From assembly GCF_014174255.1 (NCBI RefSeq), contig NZ_JABEQJ010000019.1, positions 26,905 to 90,904 of the forward strand: a DNA stretch of 64,000 bases. Reading direction: 5' to 3'. The notes under the pieces are model-generated. The model searched no databases. It had not been told where the DNA came from and saw nothing but the letters and a program-made list of their open reading frames with translations. How positions within the stretch are numbered: position 1 is the stretch's first letter; every line of letters begins with the position of its first letter. A program made the translations under genes and the position numbers. This DNA is from Gluconacetobacter sacchari (GTDB taxonomy: Bacteria > Pseudomonadota > Alphaproteobacteria > Acetobacterales > Acetobacteraceae). Below are positions 17,323 through 26,104 of the stretch, piece after piece.

Positions 17323-18670
17323 GGTCGGTCTCTCCGTTCTCGGGTCGATGGGATGGTCCGTGGGATACCACATGATCGGTCAGCATCCGCAGGAAGGCGA
17401 TGATGTCCCGCCGCTCGCGCGGGGTCAGGGCCGGCGGGTCGCCCGGGTGGCGGTCGAAGGGGGCGTCTGTGACGTCGAGATTGGCGCGGTAGGGCGGCGG
17501 CAGGTCGTCATAGCGGAGGACCCGGCCGCCGGCGTCCTTGGGGTAGATGCGCGCGGGCGCGACATCGCGCAGGGCGTAGAAATCCAGCACCCCGTCCAGC
17601 GTATGATAGGCGCCATTGTGGAAAAAGGCGTGTCGGGTGGCGACGTTGCGCAGGCCGGGCGTGATGAACAGGCCGCACATGTCCGTGCGGGCCGCCATGT
17701 CGGTGCGGACCGGGCCGCATAATCCCAGATCGTGAAATCCCGGGTCGCGGTTGGCGGCCAGCGCGCGGTTGCGCGGCACGCCCAGGGCCTCGAACTGGTG
17801 GTCGGTCAGGAGGGGGGGCGTGCCGTCCGGCCCCGGGCGGTCGGGGTGGCAGGCGGCGCAATTGCCCTTGGCCGGGTCGTTGAACAGCAGGTAGCCCCGG
17901 CGCTGGGCGGGTGTCATGCGGAGGCGGCCTTCCAGCCAGTCGTCGTACGGACTGGCATAGGGATGGAAGGACGGGTCTTCGATCTGGTAGCGCGCGATGG
18001 CGAACAGGGCTTCGGCCAGCAGCAGATCGTCCGAATGGCCGACGGCCTGGCCGCCCAGGCGGCGCAGCATGGGCGCGTAGGGGCCCCGGGCGAGGCGGGC
18101 GAGGACGATGGCGCGGCTGGAGGCCATTTCGTCGGGGTTGAACAGCGGGCCGGCGACCTGCTGTTGCAGCGTGTCGGCCCGACCGTCCCAGAACAGGCCG
18201 CCCTGCGGGACCAGGTTGGCGGCGGACGCGGCATTGTTCCGGGCCGTCTTGGCGCCGTGCGGACCGACGGCGACGGTGGAGGGCGTGGGGGCGGTTTCGT
18301 TTTCCGCCGTGTCGGGGCCGATGCTGAAGGGTGGACGGGTTTCCAGATAGGTCAGGGTGGGCACCGCGCGCAGGCCGTCGCGGGTGAGGTCTGTGCCGCC
18401 CAGTGCCACGGCGGAGGCGCCCGCCGGGGCGTAATGATGGGCGGGGTCGTGGCAGGAGGCGCAGGATTGCCGCCCCGATCCGGACAGGGCGGGATCGTGG
18501 AACAGGGTGCGCCCGAGTTGCGCCATCGCCGAGAGCGGGGCGGTGGATGGGCGGCGCAGGTTGACCGGGCAGGGGTTGCCGCCGTCGGCCGCCGGAGCGC
18601 ACGCCGGTGGCGTGGCCGCGAAGGCCGGGACGGCGAGGAGGCTCAGGACGACGGTAAGTTTGAAAATCAC
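17264..18670 (-). CDS. Di-haem cytochrome c peroxidase / MauG-like protein
   Basis: This 468-residue exported protein has an N-terminal signal peptide ending near AVPAFAA and two haem c motifs, CASCH at residues 70-74 and CAACH at 271-275. This is the layout of bacterial di-haem cytochrome c peroxidases and MauG enzymes, which act in the periplasm. The conserved fold ends around residue 432 (FLRMLTD). The remaining 36 residues are polar and histidine-rich, and their coding sequence overlaps the RidA gene. It lies 53 bases downstream of the phosphoesterase gene on the same strand. Whether it reduces peroxide or modifies a protein cannot be decided here. Confidence 0.87.
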   Translation of the reverse strand: MIFKLTVVLSLLAVPAFAATPPACAPAADGGNPCPVNLRRPSTAPLSAMAQLGRTLFHDPALSGSGRQSCASCHDPAHHYAPAGASAVALGGTDLTRDGLRAVPTLTYLETRPPFSIGPDTAENETAPTPSTVAVGPHGAKTARNNAASAANLVPQGGLFWDGRADTLQQQVAGPLFNPDEMASSRAIVLARLARGPYAPMLRRLGGQAVGHSDDLLLAEALFAIARYQIEDPSFHPYASPYDDWLEGRLRMTPAQRRGYLLFNDPAKGNCAACHPDRPGPDGTPPLLTDHQFEALGVPRNRALAANRDPGFHDLGLCGPVRTDMAARTDMCGLFITPGLRNVATRHAFFHNGAYHTLDGVLDFYALRDVAPARIYPKDAGGRVLRYDDLPPPYRANLDVTDAPFDRHPGDPPALTPRERRDIIAFLRMLTDHVVSHGPSHRPENGETDHESDHPPAARNPPVRRDHP

Positions 18671-18723
18671 TTTTTCATATCGAGAGAAGTTTTGAGGGGG
18701 CGGCGTCCTGCATGGGCGTGTCG

Positions 18724-20373
18724 TCAGCGCGCGATCGGCTCGCCGGTCTGTGGATCCAGCAGCAGGCGGCCGGTCCGGGGCGGATGGGTGAAATCGAACA
18801 GGTCGCGCAGGTCGGCGGCCTCGGCGTCGAAGGCGCCGCCGCCGAGGCGGGTGCCGTGCAGCCAGTTATCCTCGATGAAGCGGGTGACCGAGCTTTGGGT
18901 CAGCAGGACGTGGCTGATGTAATTGGTCTTCGCCCAGGGCGAGATGACCAGAAGGGGGATGCGGGTGCCGGGACCGCAGCGGCCGTTGACGGGGCGGCCA
19001 TCGATGCCCAGCGGCCGGGAGGCGCTGCCGCAGCGGCCCGGACCGTCGAGCTGGTCGACCTCGGGGTCGTTCGAGGAGCGGGTGGGGGGGATGAAGGCGT
19101 GGTCGTACCAGCCGTCGGAATCGTCCCAGGCGATGATGATGGCGGTGTCGCGCCATTCCGGCCGTTGCTGGACCATGTTCAGGATTTCGACCATGCCCTG
19201 CTGTTCGTCCAGCGGGTCGGAATAGCCGGCATGACCGTCGCGGTAGGCCGGGAGCTTGATGAACGAGACCGCCGGCAGGTTGCCGGCGTGCAGGGCGGCG
19301 GCGAAGTCGCGCAGATCATATTCATGATTGGCGGGGTCGCGCGTCGTGCCGTCCGCCGCGACGCTGTGGCCGATGGCGGCGACCGAGGAGGGGCGGGCGT
19401 GGGTCGGGTTGGCGGTGCTGGGGAAATACTGGAACCAGTTATGGTGGGGCATGTAGTCGGGAATCGTCTGGCCGACCACGGGCGAGGGCGTGGACCGGGC
19501 GCAGCCGGTCGTGCCGTTGGGGTTGCGGATGTCGAGCGCGAAGCCGCCCATGAAGCCGCCCCAGGTGATGCCGGCCTGGTTCAGCAGGTCGCCGATATTG
19601 CGGCCGCGCATGGTGACCTGGTTGTCGGGCACCGAGCAGACGTCATAGGCCGGGTCGATGTCGTTGATCATCGTCCAGCCGCCCTGGCCGTCGGCGATAT
19701 AGGGGGTGGCGGCGTGCCTGGTCGCCGGCTTCTGCGTCGTCCTGACGATCTGCATGCCGTTGGTCTGGCCCGCGACGACCTCCAGCGCGCCGGGGGTGGA
19801 GGGGCCGTAGGTGTCGGTGTAGGTGGCGTCGCTCATCGCGAAATGCTGGGCGTATTGCCACAGCGCGGTGACGGTGTTGCCGTCGAAATAGCCCATCACC
19901 TGGCCCCGCGTGCCGAAGGCGCCCACGCCGCCGGGGCTGGCGCGGCCGGTATGGAGGGGGAACAGGTCGGCCTTGCCGCCGTGATAGGCCAGTTGCTCGG
20001 CGGTGTAGGCGTGGTTCTGGTCGGCGGTGGCGGCCTGGGTGCGGTCGAGGCGGAAGGGCAGGCTGGCGTCGCGGCCGTTGGCAGGGCCGGCATTGGGGTT
20101 GCTGGCCAGCAGTCCGGCGGCGGCCAGCGTGTTGGCCGGCGGCGTGCCGGGCCGGGCCGTGAAGGCCGGTTCGCCGGGCGGGTTGGCGGCCTGCGGATAG
20201 GTGGCGAAATAATGGTCGAACGAGACGTTCTCGTCATACAGCACGATCAGGTGCCTGATCGGCGTGGCGGTGGCGGGTGCCGGCTGGTCCTGCCGGGGGG
20301 CGGCGATGGCGGGCGTGGCGGCGAGCAGGGCCGCCAGGGTGCTGGCGAGGCGGACTGGGGTCGGGAAGATCAT
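18724..20373 (-). CDS. Phospholipase C-type phosphoesterase (alkaline phosphatase superfamily)
   Basis: This is a 549-residue exported phosphoesterase of the PF04185 family, which includes non-haemolytic phospholipase C and acid phosphatase AcpA. A signal peptide is visible (VRLASTLAALLAATPAIAA). Metal-site segments include LYDENVSFDHYF near the N-terminus, and IAWDDSDGWYDH and SPWAKTNYISH near the C-terminus. ATG 20373 is chosen because the signal peptide begins there. It precedes the di-haem protein and RidA as the first gene of a minus-strand run. Substrate class (phospholipid or phosphomonoester) is unresolved. Confidence 0.85.
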   Translation of the reverse strand: MIFPTPVRLASTLAALLAATPAIAAPRQDQPAPATATPIRHLIVLYDENVSFDHYFATYPQAANPPGEPAFTARPGTPPANTLAAAGLLASNPNAGPANGRDASLPFRLDRTQAATADQNHAYTAEQLAYHGGKADLFPLHTGRASPGGVGAFGTRGQVMGYFDGNTVTALWQYAQHFAMSDATYTDTYGPSTPGALEVVAGQTNGMQIVRTTQKPATRHAATPYIADGQGGWTMINDIDPAYDVCSVPDNQVTMRGRNIGDLLNQAGITWGGFMGGFALDIRNPNGTTGCARSTPSPVVGQTIPDYMPHHNWFQYFPSTANPTHARPSSVAAIGHSVAADGTTRDPANHEYDLRDFAAALHAGNLPAVSFIKLPAYRDGHAGYSDPLDEQQGMVEILNMVQQRPEWRDTAIIIAWDDSDGWYDHAFIPPTRSSNDPEVDQLDGPGRCGSASRPLGIDGRPVNGRCGPGTRIPLLVISPWAKTNYISHVLLTQSSVTRFIEDNWLHGTRLGGGAFDAEAADLRDLFDFTHPPRTGRLLLDPQTGEPIAR

Positions 20374-20553
20374 GCCGGGCGCGTATCCTGCTGATGTCGG
20401 TTTCGAGCCGGAGGAGTGGGCGAGCGGGGCGCGCGGGACGATCACCCCCCGGCGATCGGCCCACGTTCTATAAGGTGTCGTCCGGCGGTTGGCCAGAATG
20501 GAACGGAAGGGGAAGAGTGTGAATTCTTGATGATGGCGGCGAAAGCGGCGGTC

Positions 20554-20567
20554 TTGACGTAGATCAC
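20554..20567. promoter_or_regulatory. FNR/CRP-like half-palindromic box before adh
   Basis: The sequence TTGAC-GTAG-ATCAC differs from the FNR consensus TTGAT-N4-ATCAA by one base in each half. It lies 77 bases upstream of the alcohol dehydrogenase start. TTGACG could instead be a -35 element, but no good -10 follows at the right distance. Assignment to an FNR-type regulator is inference. Confidence 0.35.
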
Positions 20568-20644
20568 GGTTCGCCGGTCGCGGACGGGTTAGCGTGATGA
20601 CCAGGGCGCCGCGCGCGCCACCCCATGCAAGGCGAGGAACGACC

Positions 20645-21673
20645 ATGAGCGCGAAGATGAAGGCGGCCGTCGTCCGCGAATTCGGCAAGCCGCTGACGAT
20701 CGAGGAACTGGATATTCCCGCGATCCGTCCCGACCAGATCCTGGTGCGGCTGGATGCGTGCGGCGTGTGCCATACCGACCTGCATGCCGCCCGGGGGGAC
20801 TGGCCCGTCAAGCCGAAGCCGCCCTTCGTGCCCGGGCACGAGGGCGTCGGGCACGTCGTGTCGGTGGGGAGTGCCGTCAAATGGGTGAAGGAAGGCGACG
20901 TGGTCGGCGTGCCCTGGCTGTATTCGGCCTGCGGCCATTGCGAACATTGCCTGGGCGGGTGGGAGACGCTGTGCCCCGCGCAGGAGGATACGGGCTATAG
21001 CGTCAATGGCTGTTTCGCCGAGTATGTGGTGGCCGACCCCGATTACGTGGCGCATCTGCCGAAGAGCGTCGACCCGTTGCAGGTCGCGCCGGTGCTGTGC
21101 GCGGGGCTGACCGTCTACAAGGGGTTGAAGATGACCGACACCCGCCCGGGGCAGTGGGTGGCGGTGTCGGGCGTCGGCGGGCTGGGCCAGATGGCGGTGC
21201 AATATGGCGTGGCCATGGGCCTGAACGTGATCGCCATCGATATCGACGACGACAAGCTGGCGACTGCCAGGGTGCTGGGGGCCGCGCTGACGGTGAATGC
21301 GCGGGCGGTCGATCCCGCGCCCTACATCCAGTCGCAGGTGGGCGGCGCGCATGGCGTGCTGGTGACGGCGGTGTCGCGCACCGCCTTCGCGCAGGCGATG
21401 GGCTTCGCCCGGCGGGGCGGCACGATCGTGCTGAACGGGCTGCCGCCGGGGGAATTCCCGATTTCCATCTTCGACATGGTGATGGCCGGGACCACGGTGC
21501 GCGGGTCGATCGTCGGCACGCGGCTGGACATGATCGAGGCGGTGTCCTTCTTCGCCGACGGCAAGGTCAAGACGGTGATCGAGCCCGACCGGCTGGAGAA
21601 TATCAACCAGATCTTCGCCGACCTGGAGGCGGGCAACGTGCAGGGGCGCAAGGTGCTCGACCTGCGGGGCTGA
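20645..21673 (+). CDS. adhP: Zinc-dependent alcohol dehydrogenase (propanol-preferring, AdhP type)
   Basis: This 342-residue cytosolic NAD-dependent medium-chain alcohol dehydrogenase has catalytic zinc ligands C42 (GVCHTD) and H65 (PGHE). Structural zinc cysteines are in CGHCEHC...C. The Rossmann motif GVGGLGQMA supplies NAD binding. The high similarity in layout to E. coli AdhP and Zymomonas AdhA supports ethanol/propanol oxidation or acetaldehyde reduction. ATG 20645 follows GAGGAA by 5 bases. An FNR-like box lies upstream. The next gene (M20 amidohydrolase) begins 70 bases downstream. Confidence 0.92.
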   Translation: MSAKMKAAVVREFGKPLTIEELDIPAIRPDQILVRLDACGVCHTDLHAARGDWPVKPKPPFVPGHEGVGHVVSVGSAVKWVKEGDVVGVPWLYSACGHCEHCLGGWETLCPAQEDTGYSVNGCFAEYVVADPDYVAHLPKSVDPLQVAPVLCAGLTVYKGLKMTDTRPGQWVAVSGVGGLGQMAVQYGVAMGLNVIAIDIDDDKLATARVLGAALTVNARAVDPAPYIQSQVGGAHGVLVTAVSRTAFAQAMGFARRGGTIVLNGLPPGEFPISIFDMVMAGTTVRGSIVGTRLDMIEAVSFFADGKVKTVIEPDRLENINQIFADLEAGNVQGRKVLDLRG

Positions 21674-21743
21674 GGGGAGCGTGGCCGCCGGGCGGCGTTA
21701 TGGTCTATGATCCCGCCATCATGGGTGGTGGTGAGGACGGGCT

Positions 21744-23168
21744 ATGCGGAACAGCGCGCGGATCTGGGAGTGCGTCGAGGCCCGCAAGGCGCCGCTGATC
21801 GCGCTGAGCGACGCGGTGTGGGCGGTGCCGGAACTGAATTTCGGCGAGTTCCGCTCGGTCGCGCTGCATGACGCGGCGCTGGAGCAGGCGGGCTTTCGCA
21901 TCACCCGCGAGGTGGCGGGGCTGCCGACCGCGATCATGGGCGAGGCCGGGGAGGGCGGGCCCGTCATCGCCTTCCTGGGCGAATATGACGCGCTGCCGGG
22001 GCTGAGCCAGCAGGCCGGGGCGATGGTTCACCAGCCGTTGCCGGGCCCGGGCAACGGCCATGCCTGCGGGCACAACCTGCTGGGCTCGGCGTCGCTGCTG
22101 GCGGCGGCGGCGCTGAAGGACTGGCTGGCCGAGAGCGGGATGAAGGGGCGGGTGCGCTATTATGGCTGCCCGGCGGAGGAAGGCGGCGCCGGCAAGGGCT
22201 TCATGGTGCGGGCCGGCGCGTTCGACGATGTCGATGTCGCGATTTCGTGGCATCCGTATGCGTTCTCCACCGTCTTTCCACCGGCGGCGCTGGCCAACAT
22301 GCGCCTGGATTTCACCTTCACCGGGCGGTCGGCCCATGCCGCCGCCGCGCCGCATCTGGGCCGTTCGGCGCTGGATGCGGCGGAACTGATGAATGTCGGG
22401 GTGAACTATCTGCGCGAGCATATGCTGCCGAGTTCGCGCATTCATTACGCCTATCAGGATGCGGGGGGCGAGGCGCCGAACGTGGTGCAGTCGCGGGTGG
22501 TCATCCGCTATACGGTCCGCGCCGCGGAGCTGGAGGACATGCTGGCCCTGGCCGCGCGCGTGCGCCGGGTGGCGGACGGCGCCGCGATGATGACCGAAAC
22601 CCGGGTCGCGTGCGCGGTGGTCAGCGGCATGGCCAACCTGCTGCCGAACCCGCCGCTGGAGGCGGCGATGCAGGCGAACCTGGAGCGGCTGGGGCCGCCG
22701 CCCTTCGACGCCGCCGACCGGGCCTTCGCCCGGGAGATGCAGAAGACCTTCACCCCCGACGATATCGCGGCGGCCTTCCGCCAGGTGGGCCTGCCGCCCT
22801 CGACCGACATGCCGCTGTGCGATGTCGTGCTGCCCTATCCGTCGCCGGCCGGGCCGATCCTGCTCGGGTCGACCGATGTGGGGGATGTCAGTTGGACGGT
22901 GCCGACGGTGCAGGCGCTGGGCGCGACCTGTGCCATCGGCACCGCGCTGCATTCGTGGCAGATGACCGCGCAGGGGCAATCTTCCGTGGCCCATACCGGC
23001 ATGGTCCATGTCGCCAAGGTGATGGCGGCGACGGCGGTGGATGTGCTGTCCGACCCCGAGTTGCTGGCGCGGGCCCGGCAGGACCATGCCGCGCGGCTGG
23101 CCGAGCGCCCCTATGTCAGCCCGATGCCGGACGATTTGATGCCGCCGATCGTGCGGCGGGAGGCCTGA
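21744..23168 (+). CDS. M20 family amidohydrolase (AbgB-like)
   Basis: This 474-residue metallo-amidohydrolase resembles AbgB, the p-aminobenzoyl-glutamate hydrolase subunit, and related amidohydrolases. Motifs are FLGEYDALPGLSQQ, GNGHACGHNLLG (metal-binding Cys/His) and CPAEEGGAGK (catalytic glutamates), and the insertion dimerisation domain follows at about residues 185-300. No signal peptide is evident, so it is cytosolic. The natural amide is unknown. It follows the alcohol dehydrogenase by 70 bases on the same strand. Confidence 0.87.
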   Translation: MRNSARIWECVEARKAPLIALSDAVWAVPELNFGEFRSVALHDAALEQAGFRITREVAGLPTAIMGEAGEGGPVIAFLGEYDALPGLSQQAGAMVHQPLPGPGNGHACGHNLLGSASLLAAAALKDWLAESGMKGRVRYYGCPAEEGGAGKGFMVRAGAFDDVDVAISWHPYAFSTVFPPAALANMRLDFTFTGRSAHAAAAPHLGRSALDAAELMNVGVNYLREHMLPSSRIHYAYQDAGGEAPNVVQSRVVIRYTVRAAELEDMLALAARVRRVADGAAMMTETRVACAVVSGMANLLPNPPLEAAMQANLERLGPPPFDAADRAFAREMQKTFTPDDIAAAFRQVGLPPSTDMPLCDVVLPYPSPAGPILLGSTDVGDVSWTVPTVQALGATCAIGTALHSWQMTAQGQSSVAHTGMVHVAKVMAATAVDVLSDPELLARARQDHAARLAERPYVSPMPDDLMPPIVRREA

Positions 23169-23343
23169 CCTGGCCGCCGGTCTGTGGATATCGTAACGAT
23201 TTTCGCGCCCGGTGTGCTATTTACGTCACGGCTGGTCGCCGTCGGATTTTTGCCGAGGCCGGAAAGATCCGCAAAAGGAATGGTTTGCCGCCGCATGGCC
23301 GGCACGGGGGACAAAAAAACCGTTGCGCGAGGGGATCATGTCA

Positions 23344-23371
23344 TTGCCCGCGCATGGCAGCGCCTTATAAC
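23344..23371 (+). promoter_or_regulatory. Putative sigma70-type promoter for the amine oxidase operon
   Basis: TTGCCC (23344-23349) and TATAAC (23366-23371) are separated by 16 bases in the 283-base gap before the flavin amine oxidase. The element would give a leader of roughly 75 bases. The rest of the gap (23169-23343) shows no gene-like frame. Confidence 0.35.
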
Positions 23372-23451
23372 TTGCATGGCGTTTCCGTCTCCGGCCGGTC
23401 GGGAACGTCCTTGATGGTGCCGCTTTCTGTCCTGTCTGCTGGGGGAACTTG

Positions 23452-25053
23452 ATGACAAACGCTTTTCGGCGTCCGGTGGCGACACGCCGCCAGATGCTGA
23501 CACGAATCGGAATCCTGGGGGGGAGTGCCGCCCTGTACCAGGCCATGACCAGCCTGGGACATGCCGCGGGCACGGATTTCGCCGGGCCGCCCGCCCTGAC
23601 CGGCGGCAAGCCCGGCACGAAGGTGCTGGTGCTGGGCGCCGGCCTGGCCGGGATGCTGGCGGCGTATGAATTGCGCAAGGCCGGATACCAGGTCCAGATC
23701 CTGGAGTTTCAGAACCGCGCCGGCGGCCGCAACATTTCGCTGCGCGGCGGGGACACGCTGAGCGAACTGGGCGGCGCTGTGCAGAAAGTGCAGTTCGCGC
23801 CGGGCAATTACATCAATCCCGGCCCGTGGCGGATCCCGTATCATCACCAGGGCCTGCTGCATTACTGCAAGGCCTTCGGCGTGCAACTGGAGCCGTTTGT
23901 CGAGCTGAATCACAATTCGTGGCTGCATGCCGGCAACGCGTTCGGCGGCAAGCCCGTGCGCTATCGCGACTATGCCGCGGATTTCACCGGTTTTACGGCG
24001 GAGCTGCTGGCCAAGGCGATCGACCAGCACAAGCTGGACGATCCGGTCTCGGCCGATGAGCGCGCCCATGTCGTGGCGGCGATGAGGGGCTGGGGCGGGC
24101 TGACGGCCGACGGGGCCTATCGCAAGGGGAGCATCAGCTCGCTGCGCCGTGGCTTCGCCAAGCCGCAGGGCGGCGGGGTGGACGGTGCGCCCGTGCCCTC
24201 CGACCTGTTCGCGCGGGACGATGTCATGCGGTCGGGCCTGTGGCAGTGGATGGCGTTCCATGAGCGGCTGGACATGCAGACGACGATGTTCCAGCCGGTC
24301 GGCGGCATGGACCAGATCGGCAAGGGCTTCAACCGCCAGGTACACGACCTGATCACGCTGAACTGCAAGGTGACGGCGATCCATCAGGACGATCGGCATG
24401 TGACCGTGACCTACAACGACATGTCGCATGGCGGCGCGGTGAAGCAGGCCGAGGCGGATTACTGCGTCTGCACGATTCCGCTGCCGGTGCTGTCGCAACT
24501 GGACGTGCAGGTCGGCGGCCCGCTGAAGGCGGCGATCGCGGCGGTGCCCTATGCCTCTTCGGTCAAGCTCGGGCTGGAATTCAAGCGCCGGTTCTGGGAG
24601 CAGGACGACCAGATCTATGGCGGCATCAGCTTTACCGATCAGCCGATCAGCCAGATTTCCTACCCCAGCCACGGCTATTTCTCGGACGGGCCGGCGGTGC
24701 TGCTGGGCGGCTACATGTTCGGGCCGGCGGCCTATGATTTCGCCGGCATGACCCCGGCCGAGCGGATCGAGCACGGCCTGGCGCAGGGCCAGGCGATCCA
24801 TGCCAATTATCGCGACGAATTCCGTACCGGCGTGTCGATGGCCTGGAGCCGCATGCCCTGGACCCTCGGCTGCTGTTCCATGTGGTCCGAGCAGGCGCGC
24901 AAGACCCATTACAAGGCGTTGTGCGCGATCGACAACCGGATCGTACTGGCCGGCGAGCATGCCTCGTATATCGGCTGCTGGCAGGAGGGCGCCATCCTGT
25001 CGTCGCTGGACGCCATTACCCGTCTGCACAAACGCGCGCAGGGAGCTGCCTGA
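23452..25053 (+). CDS. Flavin monoamine oxidase family protein, Tat-exported
   Basis: This is a 533-residue FAD-dependent amine oxidase. The N-terminus carries TRRQMLTRIGILGGSAALYQ (residues 11-30), a twin-arginine-type signal, so the enzyme is expected to fold with FAD and move to the periplasm. FAD binding is shown by LGAGLAGM (residues 61-68), RAGGRN (89-94) and the C-terminal LAGEHASYIGCWQEGA motif. ATG 23452 follows GGGGGAA; a TTG just before it is less likely. Its stop overlaps the start of the cytochrome c gene. The nearest functional analogue I know is NicA2 of Pseudomonas putida, a flavin amine oxidase-family dehydrogenase that uses a cytochrome c. The amine substrate is unknown. Confidence 0.88.
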   Translation: MTNAFRRPVATRRQMLTRIGILGGSAALYQAMTSLGHAAGTDFAGPPALTGGKPGTKVLVLGAGLAGMLAAYELRKAGYQVQILEFQNRAGGRNISLRGGDTLSELGGAVQKVQFAPGNYINPGPWRIPYHHQGLLHYCKAFGVQLEPFVELNHNSWLHAGNAFGGKPVRYRDYAADFTGFTAELLAKAIDQHKLDDPVSADERAHVVAAMRGWGGLTADGAYRKGSISSLRRGFAKPQGGGVDGAPVPSDLFARDDVMRSGLWQWMAFHERLDMQTTMFQPVGGMDQIGKGFNRQVHDLITLNCKVTAIHQDDRHVTVTYNDMSHGGAVKQAEADYCVCTIPLPVLSQLDVQVGGPLKAAIAAVPYASSVKLGLEFKRRFWEQDDQIYGGISFTDQPISQISYPSHGYFSDGPAVLLGGYMFGPAAYDFAGMTPAERIEHGLAQGQAIHANYRDEFRTGVSMAWSRMPWTLGCCSMWSEQARKTHYKALCAIDNRIVLAGEHASYIGCWQEGAILSSLDAITRLHKRAQGAA

Positions 25054-25472
25054 TGCGGTCCGTCTATCTGCTTATGGCCGGCCTGGCGGCCGGTGCGTTT
25101 CTGGCGCCCCAGGCGCGGGCCGACAGCGCCAGCGCCGTGGTGGGCAAGATGCAGCCGATGCGCGATGGTGCCGATGTCTACCGGCATGTCTGCCAGAGCT
25201 GCCACATGCCCGACGCCAAGGGCGCCGAGGGCGCGGGTGCCCGCTTTCCGGCGCTGGCGGGGAACGCCAAGCTGGCCAGCGCGGACTACCCCGTCTATGT
25301 CGTGCTGAACGGCTTCGGCGGCATGCCGTGGTTTTCCGGCATGCTGACCGACCAGCAGGTCGCCGACGTGGTGAATTATATCCGCACCCATTTCGGCAAT
25401 CATTATACCGACATGGTGAAGCCGTCGGACGTTGCGGCTCAGCATCCGACCATCCGCTCCGAAGAGGAATGA
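25053..25472 (+). CDS. Mono-haem c-type cytochrome of the amine oxidase operon
   Basis: This is a 139-residue exported class I cytochrome c. A signal peptide precedes ARAD at about residue 23, the haem motif CQSCH is at residues 47-51, and M91 in GGMPWF is the likely sixth ligand. Its ATG overlaps the amine oxidase stop codon (TGATG), which indicates translational coupling and matched expression. The position and export signal make it the probable electron acceptor of the flavoenzyme, passing electrons to a terminal oxidase; that role is inference. Confidence 0.9.
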   Translation: MRSVYLLMAGLAAGAFLAPQARADSASAVVGKMQPMRDGADVYRHVCQSCHMPDAKGAEGAGARFPALAGNAKLASADYPVYVVLNGFGGMPWFSGMLTDQQVADVVNYIRTHFGNHYTDMVKPSDVAAQHPTIRSEEE

Positions 25473-25479
25473 CAGGCAT

Positions 25480-25989
25480 ATGACGATTTTCAGGACATGC
25501 GGCGTTGCCGTGCTGGCGGCCGCCCTGGCTGGCGGGGCGGTGTCGGCCGCGCGGGCGAAGGACGTGATCCGCCATAGCGACCCGGCCGATCATTTTCCGA
25601 TCGCCACCGCGATCGAGGTGCCGCCGGGGGCCTCGACCATCTATCTGAGCGGCCTGGGCGCCCCGCCGATCGACAAGAGCGCCGATCCGAAGACGCTGGC
25701 GGCCTATGGCGACACGGAAACCCAGGTGCGTGGCGCGCTGACGCGCATCCAGGGCGAACTGGCCAAGCTGAAGCTGACCATGGGCGATGTCGTCAACATG
25801 CATATCTACATGGTCGCCGACCCCAAGCTGGGCAAGATCGATTTCGCGGGGATGATGAAGGCCTACACCGAGTTCTACGGCACGCCGGCCCAGCCCAGGC
25901 TGCCGACGCGCGCGGCGTTCGAGGTTGCCCACCTAGCCAATCCCGGCTGGCTGGTGGAAATCGAAGTGGTTGCGGTCCGCACCCACTGA
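25480..25989 (+). CDS. Secreted RidA family protein
   Basis: This is a 169-residue RidA/YjgF protein with a clear N-terminal signal peptide (FRTCGVAVLAAALAGGAVSA, cleavage near ARA-KD, residue 26). The RidA core follows, with the active-site arginine block PTRAAFEVAHLANPGW and the typical VEIEVVAV end. RidA proteins are normally cytosolic, so the leader is notable. It starts 7 bases after the cytochrome c gene and ends just before a hairpin terminator, completing a three-gene operon. It may hydrolyse the imine made by the amine oxidase in the periplasm; that is inference from context and family chemistry. Confidence 0.88.
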   Translation: MTIFRTCGVAVLAAALAGGAVSAARAKDVIRHSDPADHFPIATAIEVPPGASTIYLSGLGAPPIDKSADPKTLAAYGDTETQVRGALTRIQGELAKLKLTMGDVVNMHIYMVADPKLGKIDFAGMMKAYTEFYGTPAQPRLPTRAAFEVAHLANPGWLVEIEVVAVRTH

Positions 25990-25997
25990 GATGCCTC

Positions 25998-26019
25998 GCC
26001 GAGGGGGAAGCCCCTCGGC
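25998..26019 (+). terminator. Hairpin terminator after the amine oxidase operon
   Basis: A perfect 9-bp stem GCCGAGGGG/CCCCTCGGC with a GAAG tetraloop starts 9 bases after the secreted RidA stop. No T-run follows, so termination might rely on the stem alone or on Rho. Confidence 0.6.
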
Positions 26020-26054
26020 AACCCGCATGGCCGGTCCGCGCGGGGAACCCGAGG

Positions 26055-26084
26055 CTATGTCCGTGCATTAAGCACGGTGCATAG
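26055..26084. promoter_or_regulatory. Imperfect 30-base palindrome before the HD-domain gene
   Basis: CTATG-t-CCGTGC-attaa-GCACGG-tg-CATAG forms a two-block inverted repeat ending 20 bases upstream of the HD gene start. It could be an operator or a leader hairpin. No T-run follows, so a terminator is less likely. Confidence 0.4.
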
Positions 26085-26104
26085 GCGAGGGGAAGGACCG
26101 GCAG

